DNA of 64,000 nt. It comes from an uncultured Selenomonas sp. (GTDB taxonomy: Bacteria; Bacillota; Negativicutes; Selenomonadales; Selenomonadaceae). This document shows positions 34,967-45,360 of this stretch, in pieces; position 1 is the first letter of the stretch; the number at the start of each line of letters is the position of its first letter. A program made the position numbers and the translations under genes. Location of the stretch: NCBI GenBank assembly GCA_902780535.1, contig CACZFT010000003.1:86548-150547 (forward strand), in the 5' to 3' direction. Under the pieces are notes generated by a model, which did no database searches, was not told where the DNA came from, and worked only from the letters and a program-made list of their open reading frames with translations.

Positions 34967-37236
34967 GAAACTTCTCCTCTCTCGCCGACAGCGTGCAGAT
35001 ACCAGCCGAACGACTGGCTGTCCCCCATGAGAATCGGCAGCGTGACGCCCGCATGCATGAGCTCGTCGCCGCCGAACACCCGACCGTCCGGCCCCTTCTC
35101 GCTCCAGGCACTCGGCACGCCTGGAAAATGCTCTTTTGCTGATGCGATAACGCAGTCAATTTGATATCGAAGCTCGGGTGCGAGCCCCGAGAGATGCAGG
35201 AAGCGCAGCCCGGGATTCGGACGCGCGAGCGGCTGGACATACGTCAGGAACGCCGTGCATCGGTCTTCAGAAACCACCATCCAGGCACTCGGCGCTCCAT
35301 GATGCTCCGGCATGAGGATGCGGTAAAGTTCGCCCTGCTGCAGGAGCGGGCGCAGTTTCTTGAACATCGCAACCTGCTTTCGGACTTCCTCGCACTCCTC
35401 CTCCGTAAAATGCGTGATATCGAGCTCGTATCCGAACGCGCCCTGCATGGCGACGAGGCCGCGCGTCGCGAGCGGTACGTTACGCCCCGCCTGATTGCTT
35501 GGATTCACGGAAACGTGCGCGCCCATCGTACTGGCTGGATAGAGCAGGCTCGTGCCATACTGGATGCGCAGGCGCTCGACGGCATCGAGGTCGTCACTCG
35601 TCCACGTCTGCGGCATATAGTAGAGCATGCCGGGATCAAACCGTCCGCCGCCGCCAGAACAGCTTTCAAACAGCACATCCGGGAAGCGCGTGCAGAGCTC
35701 CTCGAGCACGGCGTAGAGGCCGAGGATATAACGGTGCATGGTCTCCTGCTGCCGTGTCGGCGGAAGCATTTTGGAATATGCCTCCGTCATATGACGGTTC
35801 ATGTCCCATTTCACATAGCGGATGGGCGCACTTGTCAATATGCGGCTCACGCTCTCGATGACATAGGACTGCACATCCTCGCGCACGAGGTCGAGCACGA
35901 GCTGCCCGCGCCCTTCAGATGCTTCGCGCCCCGGCACTCCGAGCGCCCAATCGGGATGCTTCTGATAAAGCTCGCTGTCGCGCGAGATCATCTCGGGCTC
36001 GAACCAGAGTCCAAAGGAAAGCCCCTGCCGCTTCGCATGGTCTGCCACGGGACAGATGCCGTTCGGCAGCTTCCGATGATCGACGAACCAGTCGCCGAGC
36101 GATGAATCGTCATTATCGCGATGGCCGAACCAGCCATCATCGAGCACCATGAGCTCGATGCCGAGCGCTTTCGCGCGGTCGATGAAAGAAAACAGCTTCT
36201 TCTCGTCAAAATCGAAGAACGTCGCTTCCCAGTTGTTGGCGAGCACGGGCCGCACGCGGTCGCGCCAAGGACCGCGGCAGAGATGCTTGCGAAAGAGATG
36301 ATGGAACGTGCGCGACATCGCGCCGAGCCCTTCGCCGCTGTAGACAAGCACTGCCTCCGGCGTCTCGAACGCCTCCCCAGGCGCGATCTGCCACGAAAAA
36401 TCAAACGGGTTCAGCCCGATGGCCATGCGCGTGATGTCGAACTGATCCGGTTCGGCGAATGCCTGGAACGAGCCGCTGTAGATGAGGCTCATGGCGTACA
36501 CCTCGCCATGCTGTTCCTCTGTGCCGGGTGACAGCAGCGCGAGGAACGGTTGCTCCTGATGGCTGCTCGCACCGCGCCGGCTCTCGACGACATGACGGTA
36601 ATGCCCGAGCGGCCGCCGCTCCGGGATGCGCTCACGCGCATGCGCGCCAGGAAGATACAGCACGTCCCAGTCACTGACATCGCCGAGATCGACGCAGGCG
36701 CTCATGGCATGCGTGATGCGGACGGCAGCGATGCCGTGATTTTCCATCCGCACGCTCCGCAGGATGGCATCGCTGTCCTCGAGGATGCTGTATGTCAGCA
36801 CGGCATCGAGAGCAAGCTTTTCATCCCGCAGGACGATGGCGAGGCTTTCCGCCCGGCTCTCTCCGACGTAGATGGACGGCAGGCCGGAGAGGCCGCGCTT
36901 CCCCTGCGTGATACGGTGCGACCGGTAGCGGAAATCCGTGATGCGCGAGCCGTCTGCCTGAAGGGCGCAGATGGCAGGCTCGCGGAAATCCGTATTGCCG
37001 TAGGCCGGGTATTCCTGTGCCGTTGTGTCAAGGGAGAAATCACGGTTGCCGCGGATGGGATTTGCCGCGAACGAGCGATCCATGCCCGGTATCGTGCTTG
37101 CACCGTCGAAGCGCTCGACGCGCGCTCCCCAATAGAGATGGCGGAGCCAGCCGCCCGGCAGGATGTCCATGACATAGCTCGCGTGCGCTGTCTGGATGTG
37201 GAATTGTTTTTTCTTTTCATCAAATGAAATCGGCAT
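34954..37236 (-). CDS. Alpha-galactosidase, GH36
   Basis: Removes alpha-1,6-galactose side chains. The 760-residue protein has an N-terminal beta-sandwich, a barrel with LDDGWFGHRDND, the nucleophile Asp in KWDMNR (about 477), CSGGGGRFDPGM and the acid/base in TSDDLDAVERLR (about 546). No signal peptide, so cytoplasmic, acting on imported galactomanno-oligosaccharides or raffinose-type sugars. It lies between the permease and ATPase genes. The ribosome site (AGGAG) is about 11 nt from the ATG. Confidence 0.94.
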   Translation of the reverse strand: MPISFDEKKKQFHIQTAHASYVMDILPGGWLRHLYWGARVERFDGASTIPGMDRSFAANPIRGNRDFSLDTTAQEYPAYGNTDFREPAICALQADGSRITDFRYRSHRITQGKRGLSGLPSIYVGESRAESLAIVLRDEKLALDAVLTYSILEDSDAILRSVRMENHGIAAVRITHAMSACVDLGDVSDWDVLYLPGAHARERIPERRPLGHYRHVVESRRGASSHQEQPFLALLSPGTEEQHGEVYAMSLIYSGSFQAFAEPDQFDITRMAIGLNPFDFSWQIAPGEAFETPEAVLVYSGEGLGAMSRTFHHLFRKHLCRGPWRDRVRPVLANNWEATFFDFDEKKLFSFIDRAKALGIELMVLDDGWFGHRDNDDSSLGDWFVDHRKLPNGICPVADHAKRQGLSFGLWFEPEMISRDSELYQKHPDWALGVPGREASEGRGQLVLDLVREDVQSYVIESVSRILTSAPIRYVKWDMNRHMTEAYSKMLPPTRQQETMHRYILGLYAVLEELCTRFPDVLFESCSGGGGRFDPGMLYYMPQTWTSDDLDAVERLRIQYGTSLLYPASTMGAHVSVNPSNQAGRNVPLATRGLVAMQGAFGYELDITHFTEEECEEVRKQVAMFKKLRPLLQQGELYRILMPEHHGAPSAWMVVSEDRCTAFLTYVQPLARPNPGLRFLHLSGLAPELRYQIDCVIASAKEHFPGVPSAWSEKGPDGRVFGGDELMHAGVTLPILMGDSQSFGWYLHAVGERGEVSWQK

Positions 37237-37250
37237 GATATGCTACGCTC

Positions 37251-38081
37251 CTAGTTTTTCGAGCCGGTGCCTGCGACACCTTGGATGAACTGTTTCTGGA
37301 AAAGGACAAAGAGGATGAGCATCGGCCAGATGGCAATCATCGAACCTGCCATGAGCTGCGGGAAATTCGTCGAATACTGTCCCTGCAGCGAGGCGAGGCC
37401 GGACGCGAGCGGCATCTTGTCAAGCGACGTGTTGACGATGAGCGGCCACATGAGGTCCTTCCACGCGAAAAGCGCTGTGAAGATGGAAAGCGCGATGAGT
37501 CCCGAACGCGTCAGCGGCAGCATGACGTGCCAGAAAATCTGCCAGCGGCTGCAGCCGTCAAGCACGGCCGCTTCCTCAAGCTCTTTCGGGATGCCAAGGA
37601 AGAACTGCCGCAGGAGGAACGTACCGAAGGCACTGACAATGCCCGGCAGCACGAGCGCGAAAAGCGAATCGACCGCACCGAGCCGCGCGACAATCTCATA
37701 CTGAGGAATCAGGAACAGCTGTCCCGGAATCATCATCGTGACGAGCACGAGGCCGAAGAGGACGTTCCGCCCTGGGAACTCGATGCGAGCAAACGCATAG
37801 GCCGCCGTTGCGCTGAAAAAGACCGAGCCGATGACGCGGAACAGGATCATGCCGAACGTATTCGCGTAAAACGCAGCGAACGGCAGGCTGTTCCAGACGT
37901 CCGCATAGTTCGACCACTGGAGCGTCTCCGGCCAGAGCGTCGGCGGCACCATCGTCGATTCTGCCAGCGTCTTGAGGGACGTGATGACCATCCAGAGGAA
38001 CGGCACGAGCATCGTGACGGCTCCGAGGATGAGCGCCGCATGGACGGCGAGATGCTTTTTCGTTGATGTTTTGAACTGCAT
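37251..38081 (-). CDS. Sugar ABC transporter permease (MalG type)
   Basis: CUT1-family inner-membrane permease of 276 residues with six predicted helices. The EAA loop that docks the ATPase reads EELEEAAVLDGCSRWQIFW. An AGGAGG precedes the ATG. It ends 14 nt before the GH36 gene. Confidence 0.93.
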   Translation of the reverse strand: MQFKTSTKKHLAVHAALILGAVTMLVPFLWMVITSLKTLAESTMVPPTLWPETLQWSNYADVWNSLPFAAFYANTFGMILFRVIGSVFFSATAAYAFARIEFPGRNVLFGLVLVTMMIPGQLFLIPQYEIVARLGAVDSLFALVLPGIVSAFGTFLLRQFFLGIPKELEEAAVLDGCSRWQIFWHVMLPLTRSGLIALSIFTALFAWKDLMWPLIVNTSLDKMPLASGLASLQGQYSTNFPQLMAGSMIAIWPMLILFVLFQKQFIQGVAGTGSKN

Positions 38082-38094
38082 GACGACGCCTCCT

Positions 38095-38985
38095 TTATTC
38101 GTAATACACCCAGCGCTTCTGCAGCTTCATCTGGATGGCCGTGATGATGAGCGTGATGACGAGCAGCAGCATGACGATGGCCGCTCCATAGCTCCGATCG
38201 CCCATGAGGAAGGACTGCTTGTAGAAGAGGTACACGAGCGACTGCGTCGAAGCCATCGCCGTGTTCGACGGCTCGATCATCATGAAGATGAAGTCAAAGA
38301 CCTGCAGGCCGCCGATGACGGATGTCACGACGACGAAGAACAACGTCGGCGAAATCATCGGCAGCGTCACATGGAGGAATTTCTGCACCGGGCCTGCGCC
38401 GTCCATCTCTGCTGCTTCATAAAACGTTTTCGGAATCTCCTGGAGCCCTGCCAGGAGCAGCACCATGTTGTAGCCGACCATCGTCCAGACGCCGACGATG
38501 ACGATGGAAATCATCGCCATCCGCGGGTCGGTCAGCCAATGGATGGCGCCGATGCCGAACATGGAAAGCAGATAATTGATGAGGCCGGCATCTGCGTTGT
38601 ACAGCCAGCGCCAGACCATCGCGACCGCTGCCGGCGCAGAGACGACCGGCAGGAAATAAATCGTGCGGTAGAGCCCGCGCCCGCGAATCTTTTCATTGAG
38701 CAGCACGGCGACGACCAGAGAGAGGAACACACCGATCACGACCGAAAGCACCGTATAGGCAAGCGTATTGACGACGGCCTGCCAGACCTCCGGATCCTCC
38801 ATCAGCCGCACGTAATTGTCAAGGCCCGTCCATTTGTAGATGCCGAACCCCTTGCTCTCCGTGAAGCTCAGATAGCAGCTCTTGAAGAGCGGATAGATAT
38901 TGAGAATCAGGACGCCGAGGACGGTCGGAGCCACCATCGCATAGGCGAACGCCCAATCTTTCTTCCCAGCATTCACAAAAATCAC
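38095..38985 (-). CDS. Sugar ABC transporter permease (MalF type)
   Basis: Second CUT1 permease, 296 residues, with the EAA loop ETFYEAAEMDGAGPVQ-like at about 200. The start is GTG at 38985, overlapping the binding-protein stop (GTGA). The only upstream purines are the A/G-rich codons ending that gene, so translation is probably coupled. Confidence 0.92.
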   Translation of the reverse strand: MIFVNAGKKDWAFAYAMVAPTVLGVLILNIYPLFKSCYLSFTESKGFGIYKWTGLDNYVRLMEDPEVWQAVVNTLAYTVLSVVIGVFLSLVVAVLLNEKIRGRGLYRTIYFLPVVSAPAAVAMVWRWLYNADAGLINYLLSMFGIGAIHWLTDPRMAMISIVIVGVWTMVGYNMVLLLAGLQEIPKTFYEAAEMDGAGPVQKFLHVTLPMISPTLFFVVVTSVIGGLQVFDFIFMMIEPSNTAMASTQSLVYLFYKQSFLMGDRSYGAAIVMLLLVITLIITAIQMKLQKRWVYYE

Positions 38986-40265
38986 TTCTTTTCTTCTTGT
39001 TCTTTCTGTTCCTTCTGTTCTTTTGCCAGCATCGCGTCAATCTTGTCCGCGAGCGTCTGGCAGGCATCTTCCACACTGACATCGCCCGCCCATGCCTTCT
39101 TCAGCACATCCGTCTCCGTGAGCATCCATTTCTCGCGTGTCTCGCTGTTCGGGAAGATGACGGCATAGTCCAGGGCTTCTGGATAAATCTTGACATTGAA
39201 ATTCCGATTCGCATCAATCCATCCCTGTTCCGTGCCCCGATACGCCGGGATGCAGGCATTCATGTCCGCCTGGATTTCATTGGCCTCCCGGCTCGCGAGG
39301 AAGGCTGCGAACGCGAGTGCTGCCTCCTTGTGCTTTGTCTTTGCCGAGACGGCATTCCCGAGGCCGCCGTAAATCGTTGCGCGCCGTTTCCCCTTCGGCA
39401 GCATGGCGACATCGCAATTCTGCGCGACATACTCGTTTTTCGAGAAGTCGCCGAGCATCCATGAGCCGAAGAATGCCATTGCTGCCTTGCCCGACTGGAA
39501 ATACTGTTCGCGGCTCATGTCGGCAAATTGCTGGATGGTCGGCGACACCTGGTATTTCTGGCTCAGATCGACAGCGAACTTTATGGCCTCCTGCGTCGTA
39601 GGATCCCGGTAGCCGCATGCTGACTTGTTTGAATTCAGAATTTCGCCGCCATTCTGATAAACGAAGTCATAGTAAAGCGACTGCTGGTCGAGCGGTGCGA
39701 GAAAGCCATAGATGCCGCGTGCGGGGTCTGTGAGCTCCTGCGCGACCATGACGAGTTTCTGCCAGTCCCATGTCTCATCGGGATACGAGATGCCCTTTTC
39801 ATCAAACAAGCGCTTATTGTACCAGAGGCCGATCGTGTCATAGTCTTTCGGGATGGCGTAGCGCCTGCCCTCATACGTATAGAACTGCACGAGGTCTTCC
39901 GGATACGCCGACGTATCAAAGCCAGGCAGATCCGTGAGGTCGAACAGCATGCCGTTCGACGCATATCGCAGGAAGCTCTGCGAATGCATCCAGAACACAT
40001 CCGGCATCGTGTCGCTCATCGCGCTCGCTTCGAGCTTTGTCCAATACTGGTTCCACGGGATGAGCTGCACCTCGACTTCGATATCCGGATGCGTCTCCTC
40101 GAAGCGCCGCGCAATCTCTTCCATCGCCGGCTGCTGGTTCTTGTCCCAGATGGCGTACGTGATCCGCGTCCTGCCATCCCCTGTTTCCGAGCCGCAGCCA
40201 GCAGCAAAGAGGATCATCAGCGCTGCGAGCGATAGCGCGAGAATGATCCTGCCGAATTTCCCCAT
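38982..40265 (-). CDS. Sugar-binding lipoprotein of the ABC importer
   Basis: Extracytoplasmic solute-binding protein of 427 residues. A lipoprotein signal ends in the lipobox LFAAGC (Cys at about 24). The fold is that of CUT1 binding proteins (RRFEETHPDIEVEV, DTIGLWYNKRLFDE, AMAFFGSWMLG). The C-terminus is a charged tail with KEQKEQKEQEEKK. First gene of the mannan operon; GGAGGAAG precedes the ATG. Substrate is inferred from the neighbours as manno- or galactomanno-oligosaccharide. Confidence 0.92.
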   Translation of the reverse strand: MGKFGRIILALSLAALMILFAAGCGSETGDGRTRITYAIWDKNQQPAMEEIARRFEETHPDIEVEVQLIPWNQYWTKLEASAMSDTMPDVFWMHSQSFLRYASNGMLFDLTDLPGFDTSAYPEDLVQFYTYEGRRYAIPKDYDTIGLWYNKRLFDEKGISYPDETWDWQKLVMVAQELTDPARGIYGFLAPLDQQSLYYDFVYQNGGEILNSNKSACGYRDPTTQEAIKFAVDLSQKYQVSPTIQQFADMSREQYFQSGKAAMAFFGSWMLGDFSKNEYVAQNCDVAMLPKGKRRATIYGGLGNAVSAKTKHKEAALAFAAFLASREANEIQADMNACIPAYRGTEQGWIDANRNFNVKIYPEALDYAVIFPNSETREKWMLTETDVLKKAWAGDVSVEDACQTLADKIDAMLAKEQKEQKEQEEKK

Positions 40266-40325
40266 ACATTCTTCCTCCTATTCGAAATTCTTTTTGTTTT
40301 TACTGATATGTCTTTTCTTGTTATC

Positions 40326-40354
40326 AATATAGCATGTTTAGTAAATTATGTCAA
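40326..40354 (-). promoter_or_regulatory. Promoter of the mannan-uptake operon
   Basis: TTGACA (40349-40354), 17-nt spacer, TATATT (40326-40331) on the minus strand, about 60 nt before the binding-protein gene. Confidence 0.88.
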
Positions 40355-40363
40355 CATGTTTAC
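40350..40363. promoter_or_regulatory. Palindromic LacI-family operator over the -35 box
   Basis: GTCAACATGTTTAC (plus strand) is palindromic except for one base pair. It overlaps five of the six bases of the -35 hexamer. A half-like copy (GCATGTTTAG, 40332-40341) lies at the -10 box. The lacI-type gene next door is the likely source of the repressor. Confidence 0.75.
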
Positions 40364-40397
40364 TTATATTTTTCTCCTATTTTTTATTGCGTGCAAC

Positions 40398-40442
40398 AAA
40401 AAAAGAAGCCGCTGCAAGCAATCCCATGCCTGCAACGGCTTC
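40398..40442 (-). terminator. Terminator of the LacI-family regulator gene
   Basis: GAAGCCG (40405-40411) and CGGCTTC (40436-40442) close a hairpin of about 11 bp with one mismatch. On the minus strand it is followed by seven T (40398-40404). Confidence 0.88.
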
Positions 40443-40462
40443 CCCGTTTCTCCGTCCCGAAC

Positions 40463-41563
<1,101 letters not shown>

Positions 41564-41571
41564 TTATCGAT

Positions 41572-41601
41572 ATTTTACTAAATGAAATAGATTCCTGTCA
41601 A
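41572..41601 (-). promoter_or_regulatory. Promoter of the LacI-family regulator
   Basis: TTGACA (41596-41601), 18-nt spacer and TAAAAT (41572-41577) on the minus strand, 38 nt before the ATG. The spacer is AT-rich. Confidence 0.75.
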
Positions 41602-41621
41602 CCCAGTCCGTACACCTTTCC

Positions 41622-41650
41622 TTGCACGTCATGAAACAGGATGATATGAT
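41622..41650 (+). promoter_or_regulatory. Promoter of the CE2-type esterase
   Basis: TTGCAC (41622-41627), 17-nt spacer, TATGAT (41645-41650), 38 nt before the start codon. Confidence 0.75.
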
Positions 41651-41688
41651 GAAACAAAACTCCATGAACTCTCGAAAGGATGACCGCC

Positions 41689-42831
41689 ATGAATCCCATG
41701 AACTTCCACCGCCGCTCCCGCTTGCTCGTGCGCGCGGCCGCGCTGTCGCTCGGGCTGTTCTGCCTTGCGCCTGCGGCCGACGCCGCCTTCGTCCCTGCGA
41801 CGTCGCCTGCCATCTCCTACTATGGCCGCTGGGATGTCCAGCGCACGAAGGAACTCTGCCGCGCCGGACAAGGCGCCGTCTATCTGCGCGCCCGCTTCAC
41901 GGGCACGCACCTCGCCGCCGACCTCACGAGCCCGAATGAATGGTGGCGCGTCTCGATCGACGGTGGCCCGTGGAAGCGCCTGCGCCCGCAGGGTCCCGGC
42001 ACCGTGCTCGCAGAAAACCTTGCGCCCGGCACGCACAGCGTCACGCTCGTGCGCTCAACGGAAGCGCGTTCCGGCATCAGCACGCTTCGCGGCTTCACCG
42101 TCGATGACGATGCGGCCATCCTGCCGACCGAAGAGCACCATCCGCGCGCCATCGAGTTCGTCGGCGACTCTATCGCGGCGGGCGCAAAGAACGATGGCGT
42201 ACAGGAAGGACGCCACTATCAGGGACAGGACTACTACGACGTCGAGGACGGCAACCAGTCGTTCGCGCCGCAGCTCGCGCGCATGCTCAATGCCGAGTTC
42301 AGCGTCATTGCAAAATCGGGCGAAGGCGTCCTGCACAACTACGCCGAGCCCTGGCCCGGCCATCAGGTGCATGCGGCCGACCATTATCCGTGGACGTTCT
42401 ATTATGCGAAGCGCGGCCGCCATAATCTGAACTGGCAGCCGAAGGATTTTCCCGTCGATGCCATCATCGTCGCGCTCGGCACGAATGACTTCACCGACCC
42501 GCACCGTCCGCCGACCGAGCAGGAATTCACGAACGCCTATGTGCATCTGCTCAAGACCATCCGCCATCTCAATCCCAAGACGCCGATCATCTGCACCGAG
42601 CCCGTCCCCTATGCCATCGGCCGCACGTCGGGCCCGTGGATTGCGTCTGCCGTCGGCCGCCTGCGCACGAAGGGTGACGCCAATATCCACTACATCGCGC
42701 TCAACGATAACGGCCCGCTGCTCGCGGACGCCGACTATGCCTTCGACGGCACGCATCCCACGCAGGCCGGCGCAAAAAAAATCGCGGCCTTCCTCAAAGG
42801 GAAAGTCGCGAAGATTCTCAGCTGGGAATAA
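41689..42831 (+). CDS. Secreted CE2-like SGNH acetylesterase
   Basis: The 380 residues comprise a signal peptide (cleavage near AADAAF), an N-terminal jelly-roll (about 30-145) and an SGNH hydrolase domain. The nucleophile Ser is in EFVGDSIAAG (about 160), GTND is near 263 and the catalytic DGTHP near 352. The two-domain layout is that of carbohydrate esterase family 2, which removes acetyl groups from mannan, glucomannan or xylan. The ATG at 41689 lies 8 nt after AAAGGA; the ATG at 41680 overlaps that site. Divergent from lacI, it would prepare acetylated mannan for GH26. Confidence 0.82.
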   Translation: MNPMNFHRRSRLLVRAAALSLGLFCLAPAADAAFVPATSPAISYYGRWDVQRTKELCRAGQGAVYLRARFTGTHLAADLTSPNEWWRVSIDGGPWKRLRPQGPGTVLAENLAPGTHSVTLVRSTEARSGISTLRGFTVDDDAAILPTEEHHPRAIEFVGDSIAAGAKNDGVQEGRHYQGQDYYDVEDGNQSFAPQLARMLNAEFSVIAKSGEGVLHNYAEPWPGHQVHAADHYPWTFYYAKRGRHNLNWQPKDFPVDAIIVALGTNDFTDPHRPPTEQEFTNAYVHLLKTIRHLNPKTPIICTEPVPYAIGRTSGPWIASAVGRLRTKGDANIHYIALNDNGPLLADADYAFDGTHPTQAGAKKIAAFLKGKVAKILSWE

Positions 42832-42840
42832 CGATAGAAA

Positions 42841-44556
42841 TCAGCCGCCAATCGGCTGAAGCGTCCAGCTGCCGTCGCCCGTCAGATGAAGTTCCTCTTC
42901 ATGCTGGGCAAACAGCGTCGAGCGGTGGCCGACGCTGACGATGCTGAGGCCCGGCAGGCGCTTTCTGAGCAGTTCATACATCTCCTGCTCGCGCGGCTCG
43001 TCGAGCGCGCTCGTCGCCTCGTCGAGGAAGACCCACTGCGGCTTCACGAGCAGCACGCGCGCGAACGCGAGGCGCTGCTGCTCGCCGAGCGAGAGGATGC
43101 GGCTCCAGTCATCGATTGTGTCGAGTTTGTCCACGAGCCGTTCCAAACCGACATCGCGCAACGCCACCGCGAGCTCCTCGTCCGTGCCTGCCGCCGTCCG
43201 CGGATACGCGAGCGCGCGCCGCAGGCTGCCGAGCGGCAGATACGGCCGCTGCGGCAGGAAGAGCGCACGGCTCCCCTGCCCGATTGTCACCTGTCCGCTG
43301 CCATACGGCCAGATGCCTGCGAGCGTGCGCAGAAGCGTGCTCTTGCCCGTGCCCGACGCGCCCGTCACGAGCACACTGCTGCCCGCAGGCAGCGTCACCG
43401 TGCAATCCTGCATGAGCTGGCGGCCGTCCGGGAGCGCCACATCGAGCCCCGCGAGCGCCAGTGCGCTCTCGCCTGCTGTGCTCTGCTCGTGCGCAACACC
43501 GTCTTCGAGCGCCTGCGCCTGCTCCATGTGCTCCGTGAACGTCGAGAGACGGCGGATGACCGCCGCAAGCTGCGCGATGGTGTCATACGACTCGACGAAG
43601 TACGACAGCGCATCCTGCACGCGGCCAAACGCACTGACGGTCTGCATCAGGCCGCCGAGCGCCATCTCGCCGCCGAAATAGCGCGGCGCCGCGAGCACGA
43701 GCGGCACGATGATCGCGAGCTGCGCATAGCCGTTGACGTAGAAATTCAAGAGCTTCGTCTGGCGCATGAGCTGCCAGTAATTCGAAATCACATGGGCAAA
43801 CCGCTCCTTGAAGCCGACGTTCTCGGCATCCTCGCCGCGATAAAACGCCACGCTCTCGCTGTTTTCTCGTACGCGCATCATGTTGAAACGGAAATCCGCC
43901 TCGTAGCGCTGCTGGTCGAAATTCAGCCCGATCAGACGCCGTCCGACGAGATGCGCGCCGACTGTGCCGAGGATGGAATAGACGAGCGAGAACCAGAACA
44001 TGTAGCCGTAGACGACAAACTCATGACTGCCGAGCGGCACCGTGAATGCGCCCGAAAGATTCCAGAGCACGACGCCGAACGCGCCGAGCGTCGTCAACTG
44101 CTTGAGGAATCCCAGCAGCAGCTGGAGTGTCAGCGTCACGAACTGGTTGATGTCCTCGCTGATACGCTGATCCGGGTTGTCCGTATCGCTGCCGAGCACC
44201 TGCAGGCGGTAATAGACCTGATGCTGCATCCAGCCTGCGAGATACCGGTCCGTCATCCACGTCCGCCAGCGGATCTGGAGCATCTGCCGCAGATAAATGG
44301 CATAGACCGCGATGATGATGTAGAGGAACGCAAGCGCCGTGAATTCGCCGACGAGCGGCCAGAAGCTCTCCTGCGCATATTGCTGCAACGCGTTGTAAAA
44401 CTCATTGTACCAGCTGTTGATGCGCACGAGCAGGTACACCGACGCAAAATTCAGCCCGATGACGAATGCCAGGAGCCCCCGCGCCCGCCATTTATGCTCC
44501 GAGTTCCAGTACCCGCGGAACAGATGCCAGAAGGTACGGAACGAACGCTTCTTCAT
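42841..44556 (-). CDS. ABC transporter, YddA/SbmA-like, fused permease and ATPase
   Basis: The 571 residues join a membrane domain of the SbmA/BacA-like fold (NSWYNEFYNALQ, WRTWMTDRYL, DNPDQRISEDI, six helices) to an ATPase with Walker A GASGTGKST, signature LSLGEQQRLAFAR (not the common LSGGQ) and FLDEATSALDE. Homologues import peptides, vitamin B12 or unknown compounds, or are described as exporters. The substrate cannot be told. The stop lies 9 nt from the convergent CE2 stop. ATG 44556 is chosen over 44568 because AAAGGA overlaps the latter. Confidence 0.85.
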   Translation of the reverse strand: MKKRSFRTFWHLFRGYWNSEHKWRARGLLAFVIGLNFASVYLLVRINSWYNEFYNALQQYAQESFWPLVGEFTALAFLYIIIAVYAIYLRQMLQIRWRTWMTDRYLAGWMQHQVYYRLQVLGSDTDNPDQRISEDINQFVTLTLQLLLGFLKQLTTLGAFGVVLWNLSGAFTVPLGSHEFVVYGYMFWFSLVYSILGTVGAHLVGRRLIGLNFDQQRYEADFRFNMMRVRENSESVAFYRGEDAENVGFKERFAHVISNYWQLMRQTKLLNFYVNGYAQLAIIVPLVLAAPRYFGGEMALGGLMQTVSAFGRVQDALSYFVESYDTIAQLAAVIRRLSTFTEHMEQAQALEDGVAHEQSTAGESALALAGLDVALPDGRQLMQDCTVTLPAGSSVLVTGASGTGKSTLLRTLAGIWPYGSGQVTIGQGSRALFLPQRPYLPLGSLRRALAYPRTAAGTDEELAVALRDVGLERLVDKLDTIDDWSRILSLGEQQRLAFARVLLVKPQWVFLDEATSALDEPREQEMYELLRKRLPGLSIVSVGHRSTLFAQHEEELHLTGDGSWTLQPIGG

Positions 44557-44615
44557 GGAAAAACACATCCTTTGATTTCTAAATGCAACGAATTTCCTCC
44601 ATTATAGCCGTTTCC

Positions 44616-44644
44616 CTGCATCGATTCAAGAAATGTGATAAAAT
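44616..44644 (+). promoter_or_regulatory. Weak candidate promoter of the unknown membrane protein
   Basis: CTGCAT (44616-44621), 17-nt spacer, TAAAAT (44639-44644), 39 nt before the ATG. The -35 is poor. Confidence 0.4.
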
Positions 44645-44683
44645 AGCATCAGAAATGACGACAATTCAAAGGAAGGAACCCCT

Positions 44684-45337
44684 ATGATCCTCTATCTCCT
44701 CGCAGCCATCCTCGTCGTACTGCTGATCCTCTTGTACCGCTATCTGCCGAACAAGCGCATCTACGCCTGCTTCTGCGTCACGCTCGCCGTGCTCGGCGTC
44801 CTCTGCTACATCTTCTTCCCACGCACATCGCAGACCGAGGCCATGACGGAGGAGCAGAAATACGATATTCTCCAGCAGCAGCAGATTTTCGCGACATGGT
44901 ACGCGGGCTACCAGAAAGATGTCAAAGACCTCGACCACAACTGGCGCTGGTATCACCAGATTCTCGAAGACTTCAAGGAGGACAACATCAGTATCCAGAC
45001 GGCCTATGTGCGCCTCAAGCAGCTCGAGGAAGACGAAAAGGCGCTGACGGCTCGTATCGCCGACAGCGCCCCGCCGCTCGAACTCCATGACAACTTTTAT
45101 GACCTCACGGCTTCCATCGTCCAGAAGACGAAGGCCTATGCCGAAGCGCAGCAGAAAGCCATCACGCTGACGCGCGCTGCGAGCGACCCCCAGCGTATGC
45201 CGACCGACGACCAGGAAGAACAGAACCGCCTGCTCCAGACCGTCATGGAAAAAGAATCCCCCGTCGGCCTCTTTACAGCAGAAGAGATCGCCGAAATCCG
45301 AAATGGATTGGCGATCCCCGAAAATGGAAACGAATGA
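44684..45337 (+). CDS. Unknown membrane-anchored protein
   Basis: I do not recognise this 217-residue protein. Two hydrophobic helices lie at about 2-19 and 27-46, with a short basic turn (RYLPNKR) between. The remaining 170 residues are hydrophilic and mostly helical, rich in Gln, Glu and Lys (YDILQQQQIF, VRLKQLEEDEKAL), probably outside the membrane and coiled. An AAGGAAGG site precedes the ATG. It ends 23 nt from the convergent GntR gene. Confidence 0.75.
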   Translation: MILYLLAAILVVLLILLYRYLPNKRIYACFCVTLAVLGVLCYIFFPRTSQTEAMTEEQKYDILQQQQIFATWYAGYQKDVKDLDHNWRWYHQILEDFKEDNISIQTAYVRLKQLEEDEKALTARIADSAPPLELHDNFYDLTASIVQKTKAYAEAQQKAITLTRAASDPQRMPTDDQEEQNRLLQTVMEKESPVGLFTAEEIAEIRNGLAIPENGNE

Positions 45338-45360
45338 AATTTTATCGCATCGCCCAAAGC

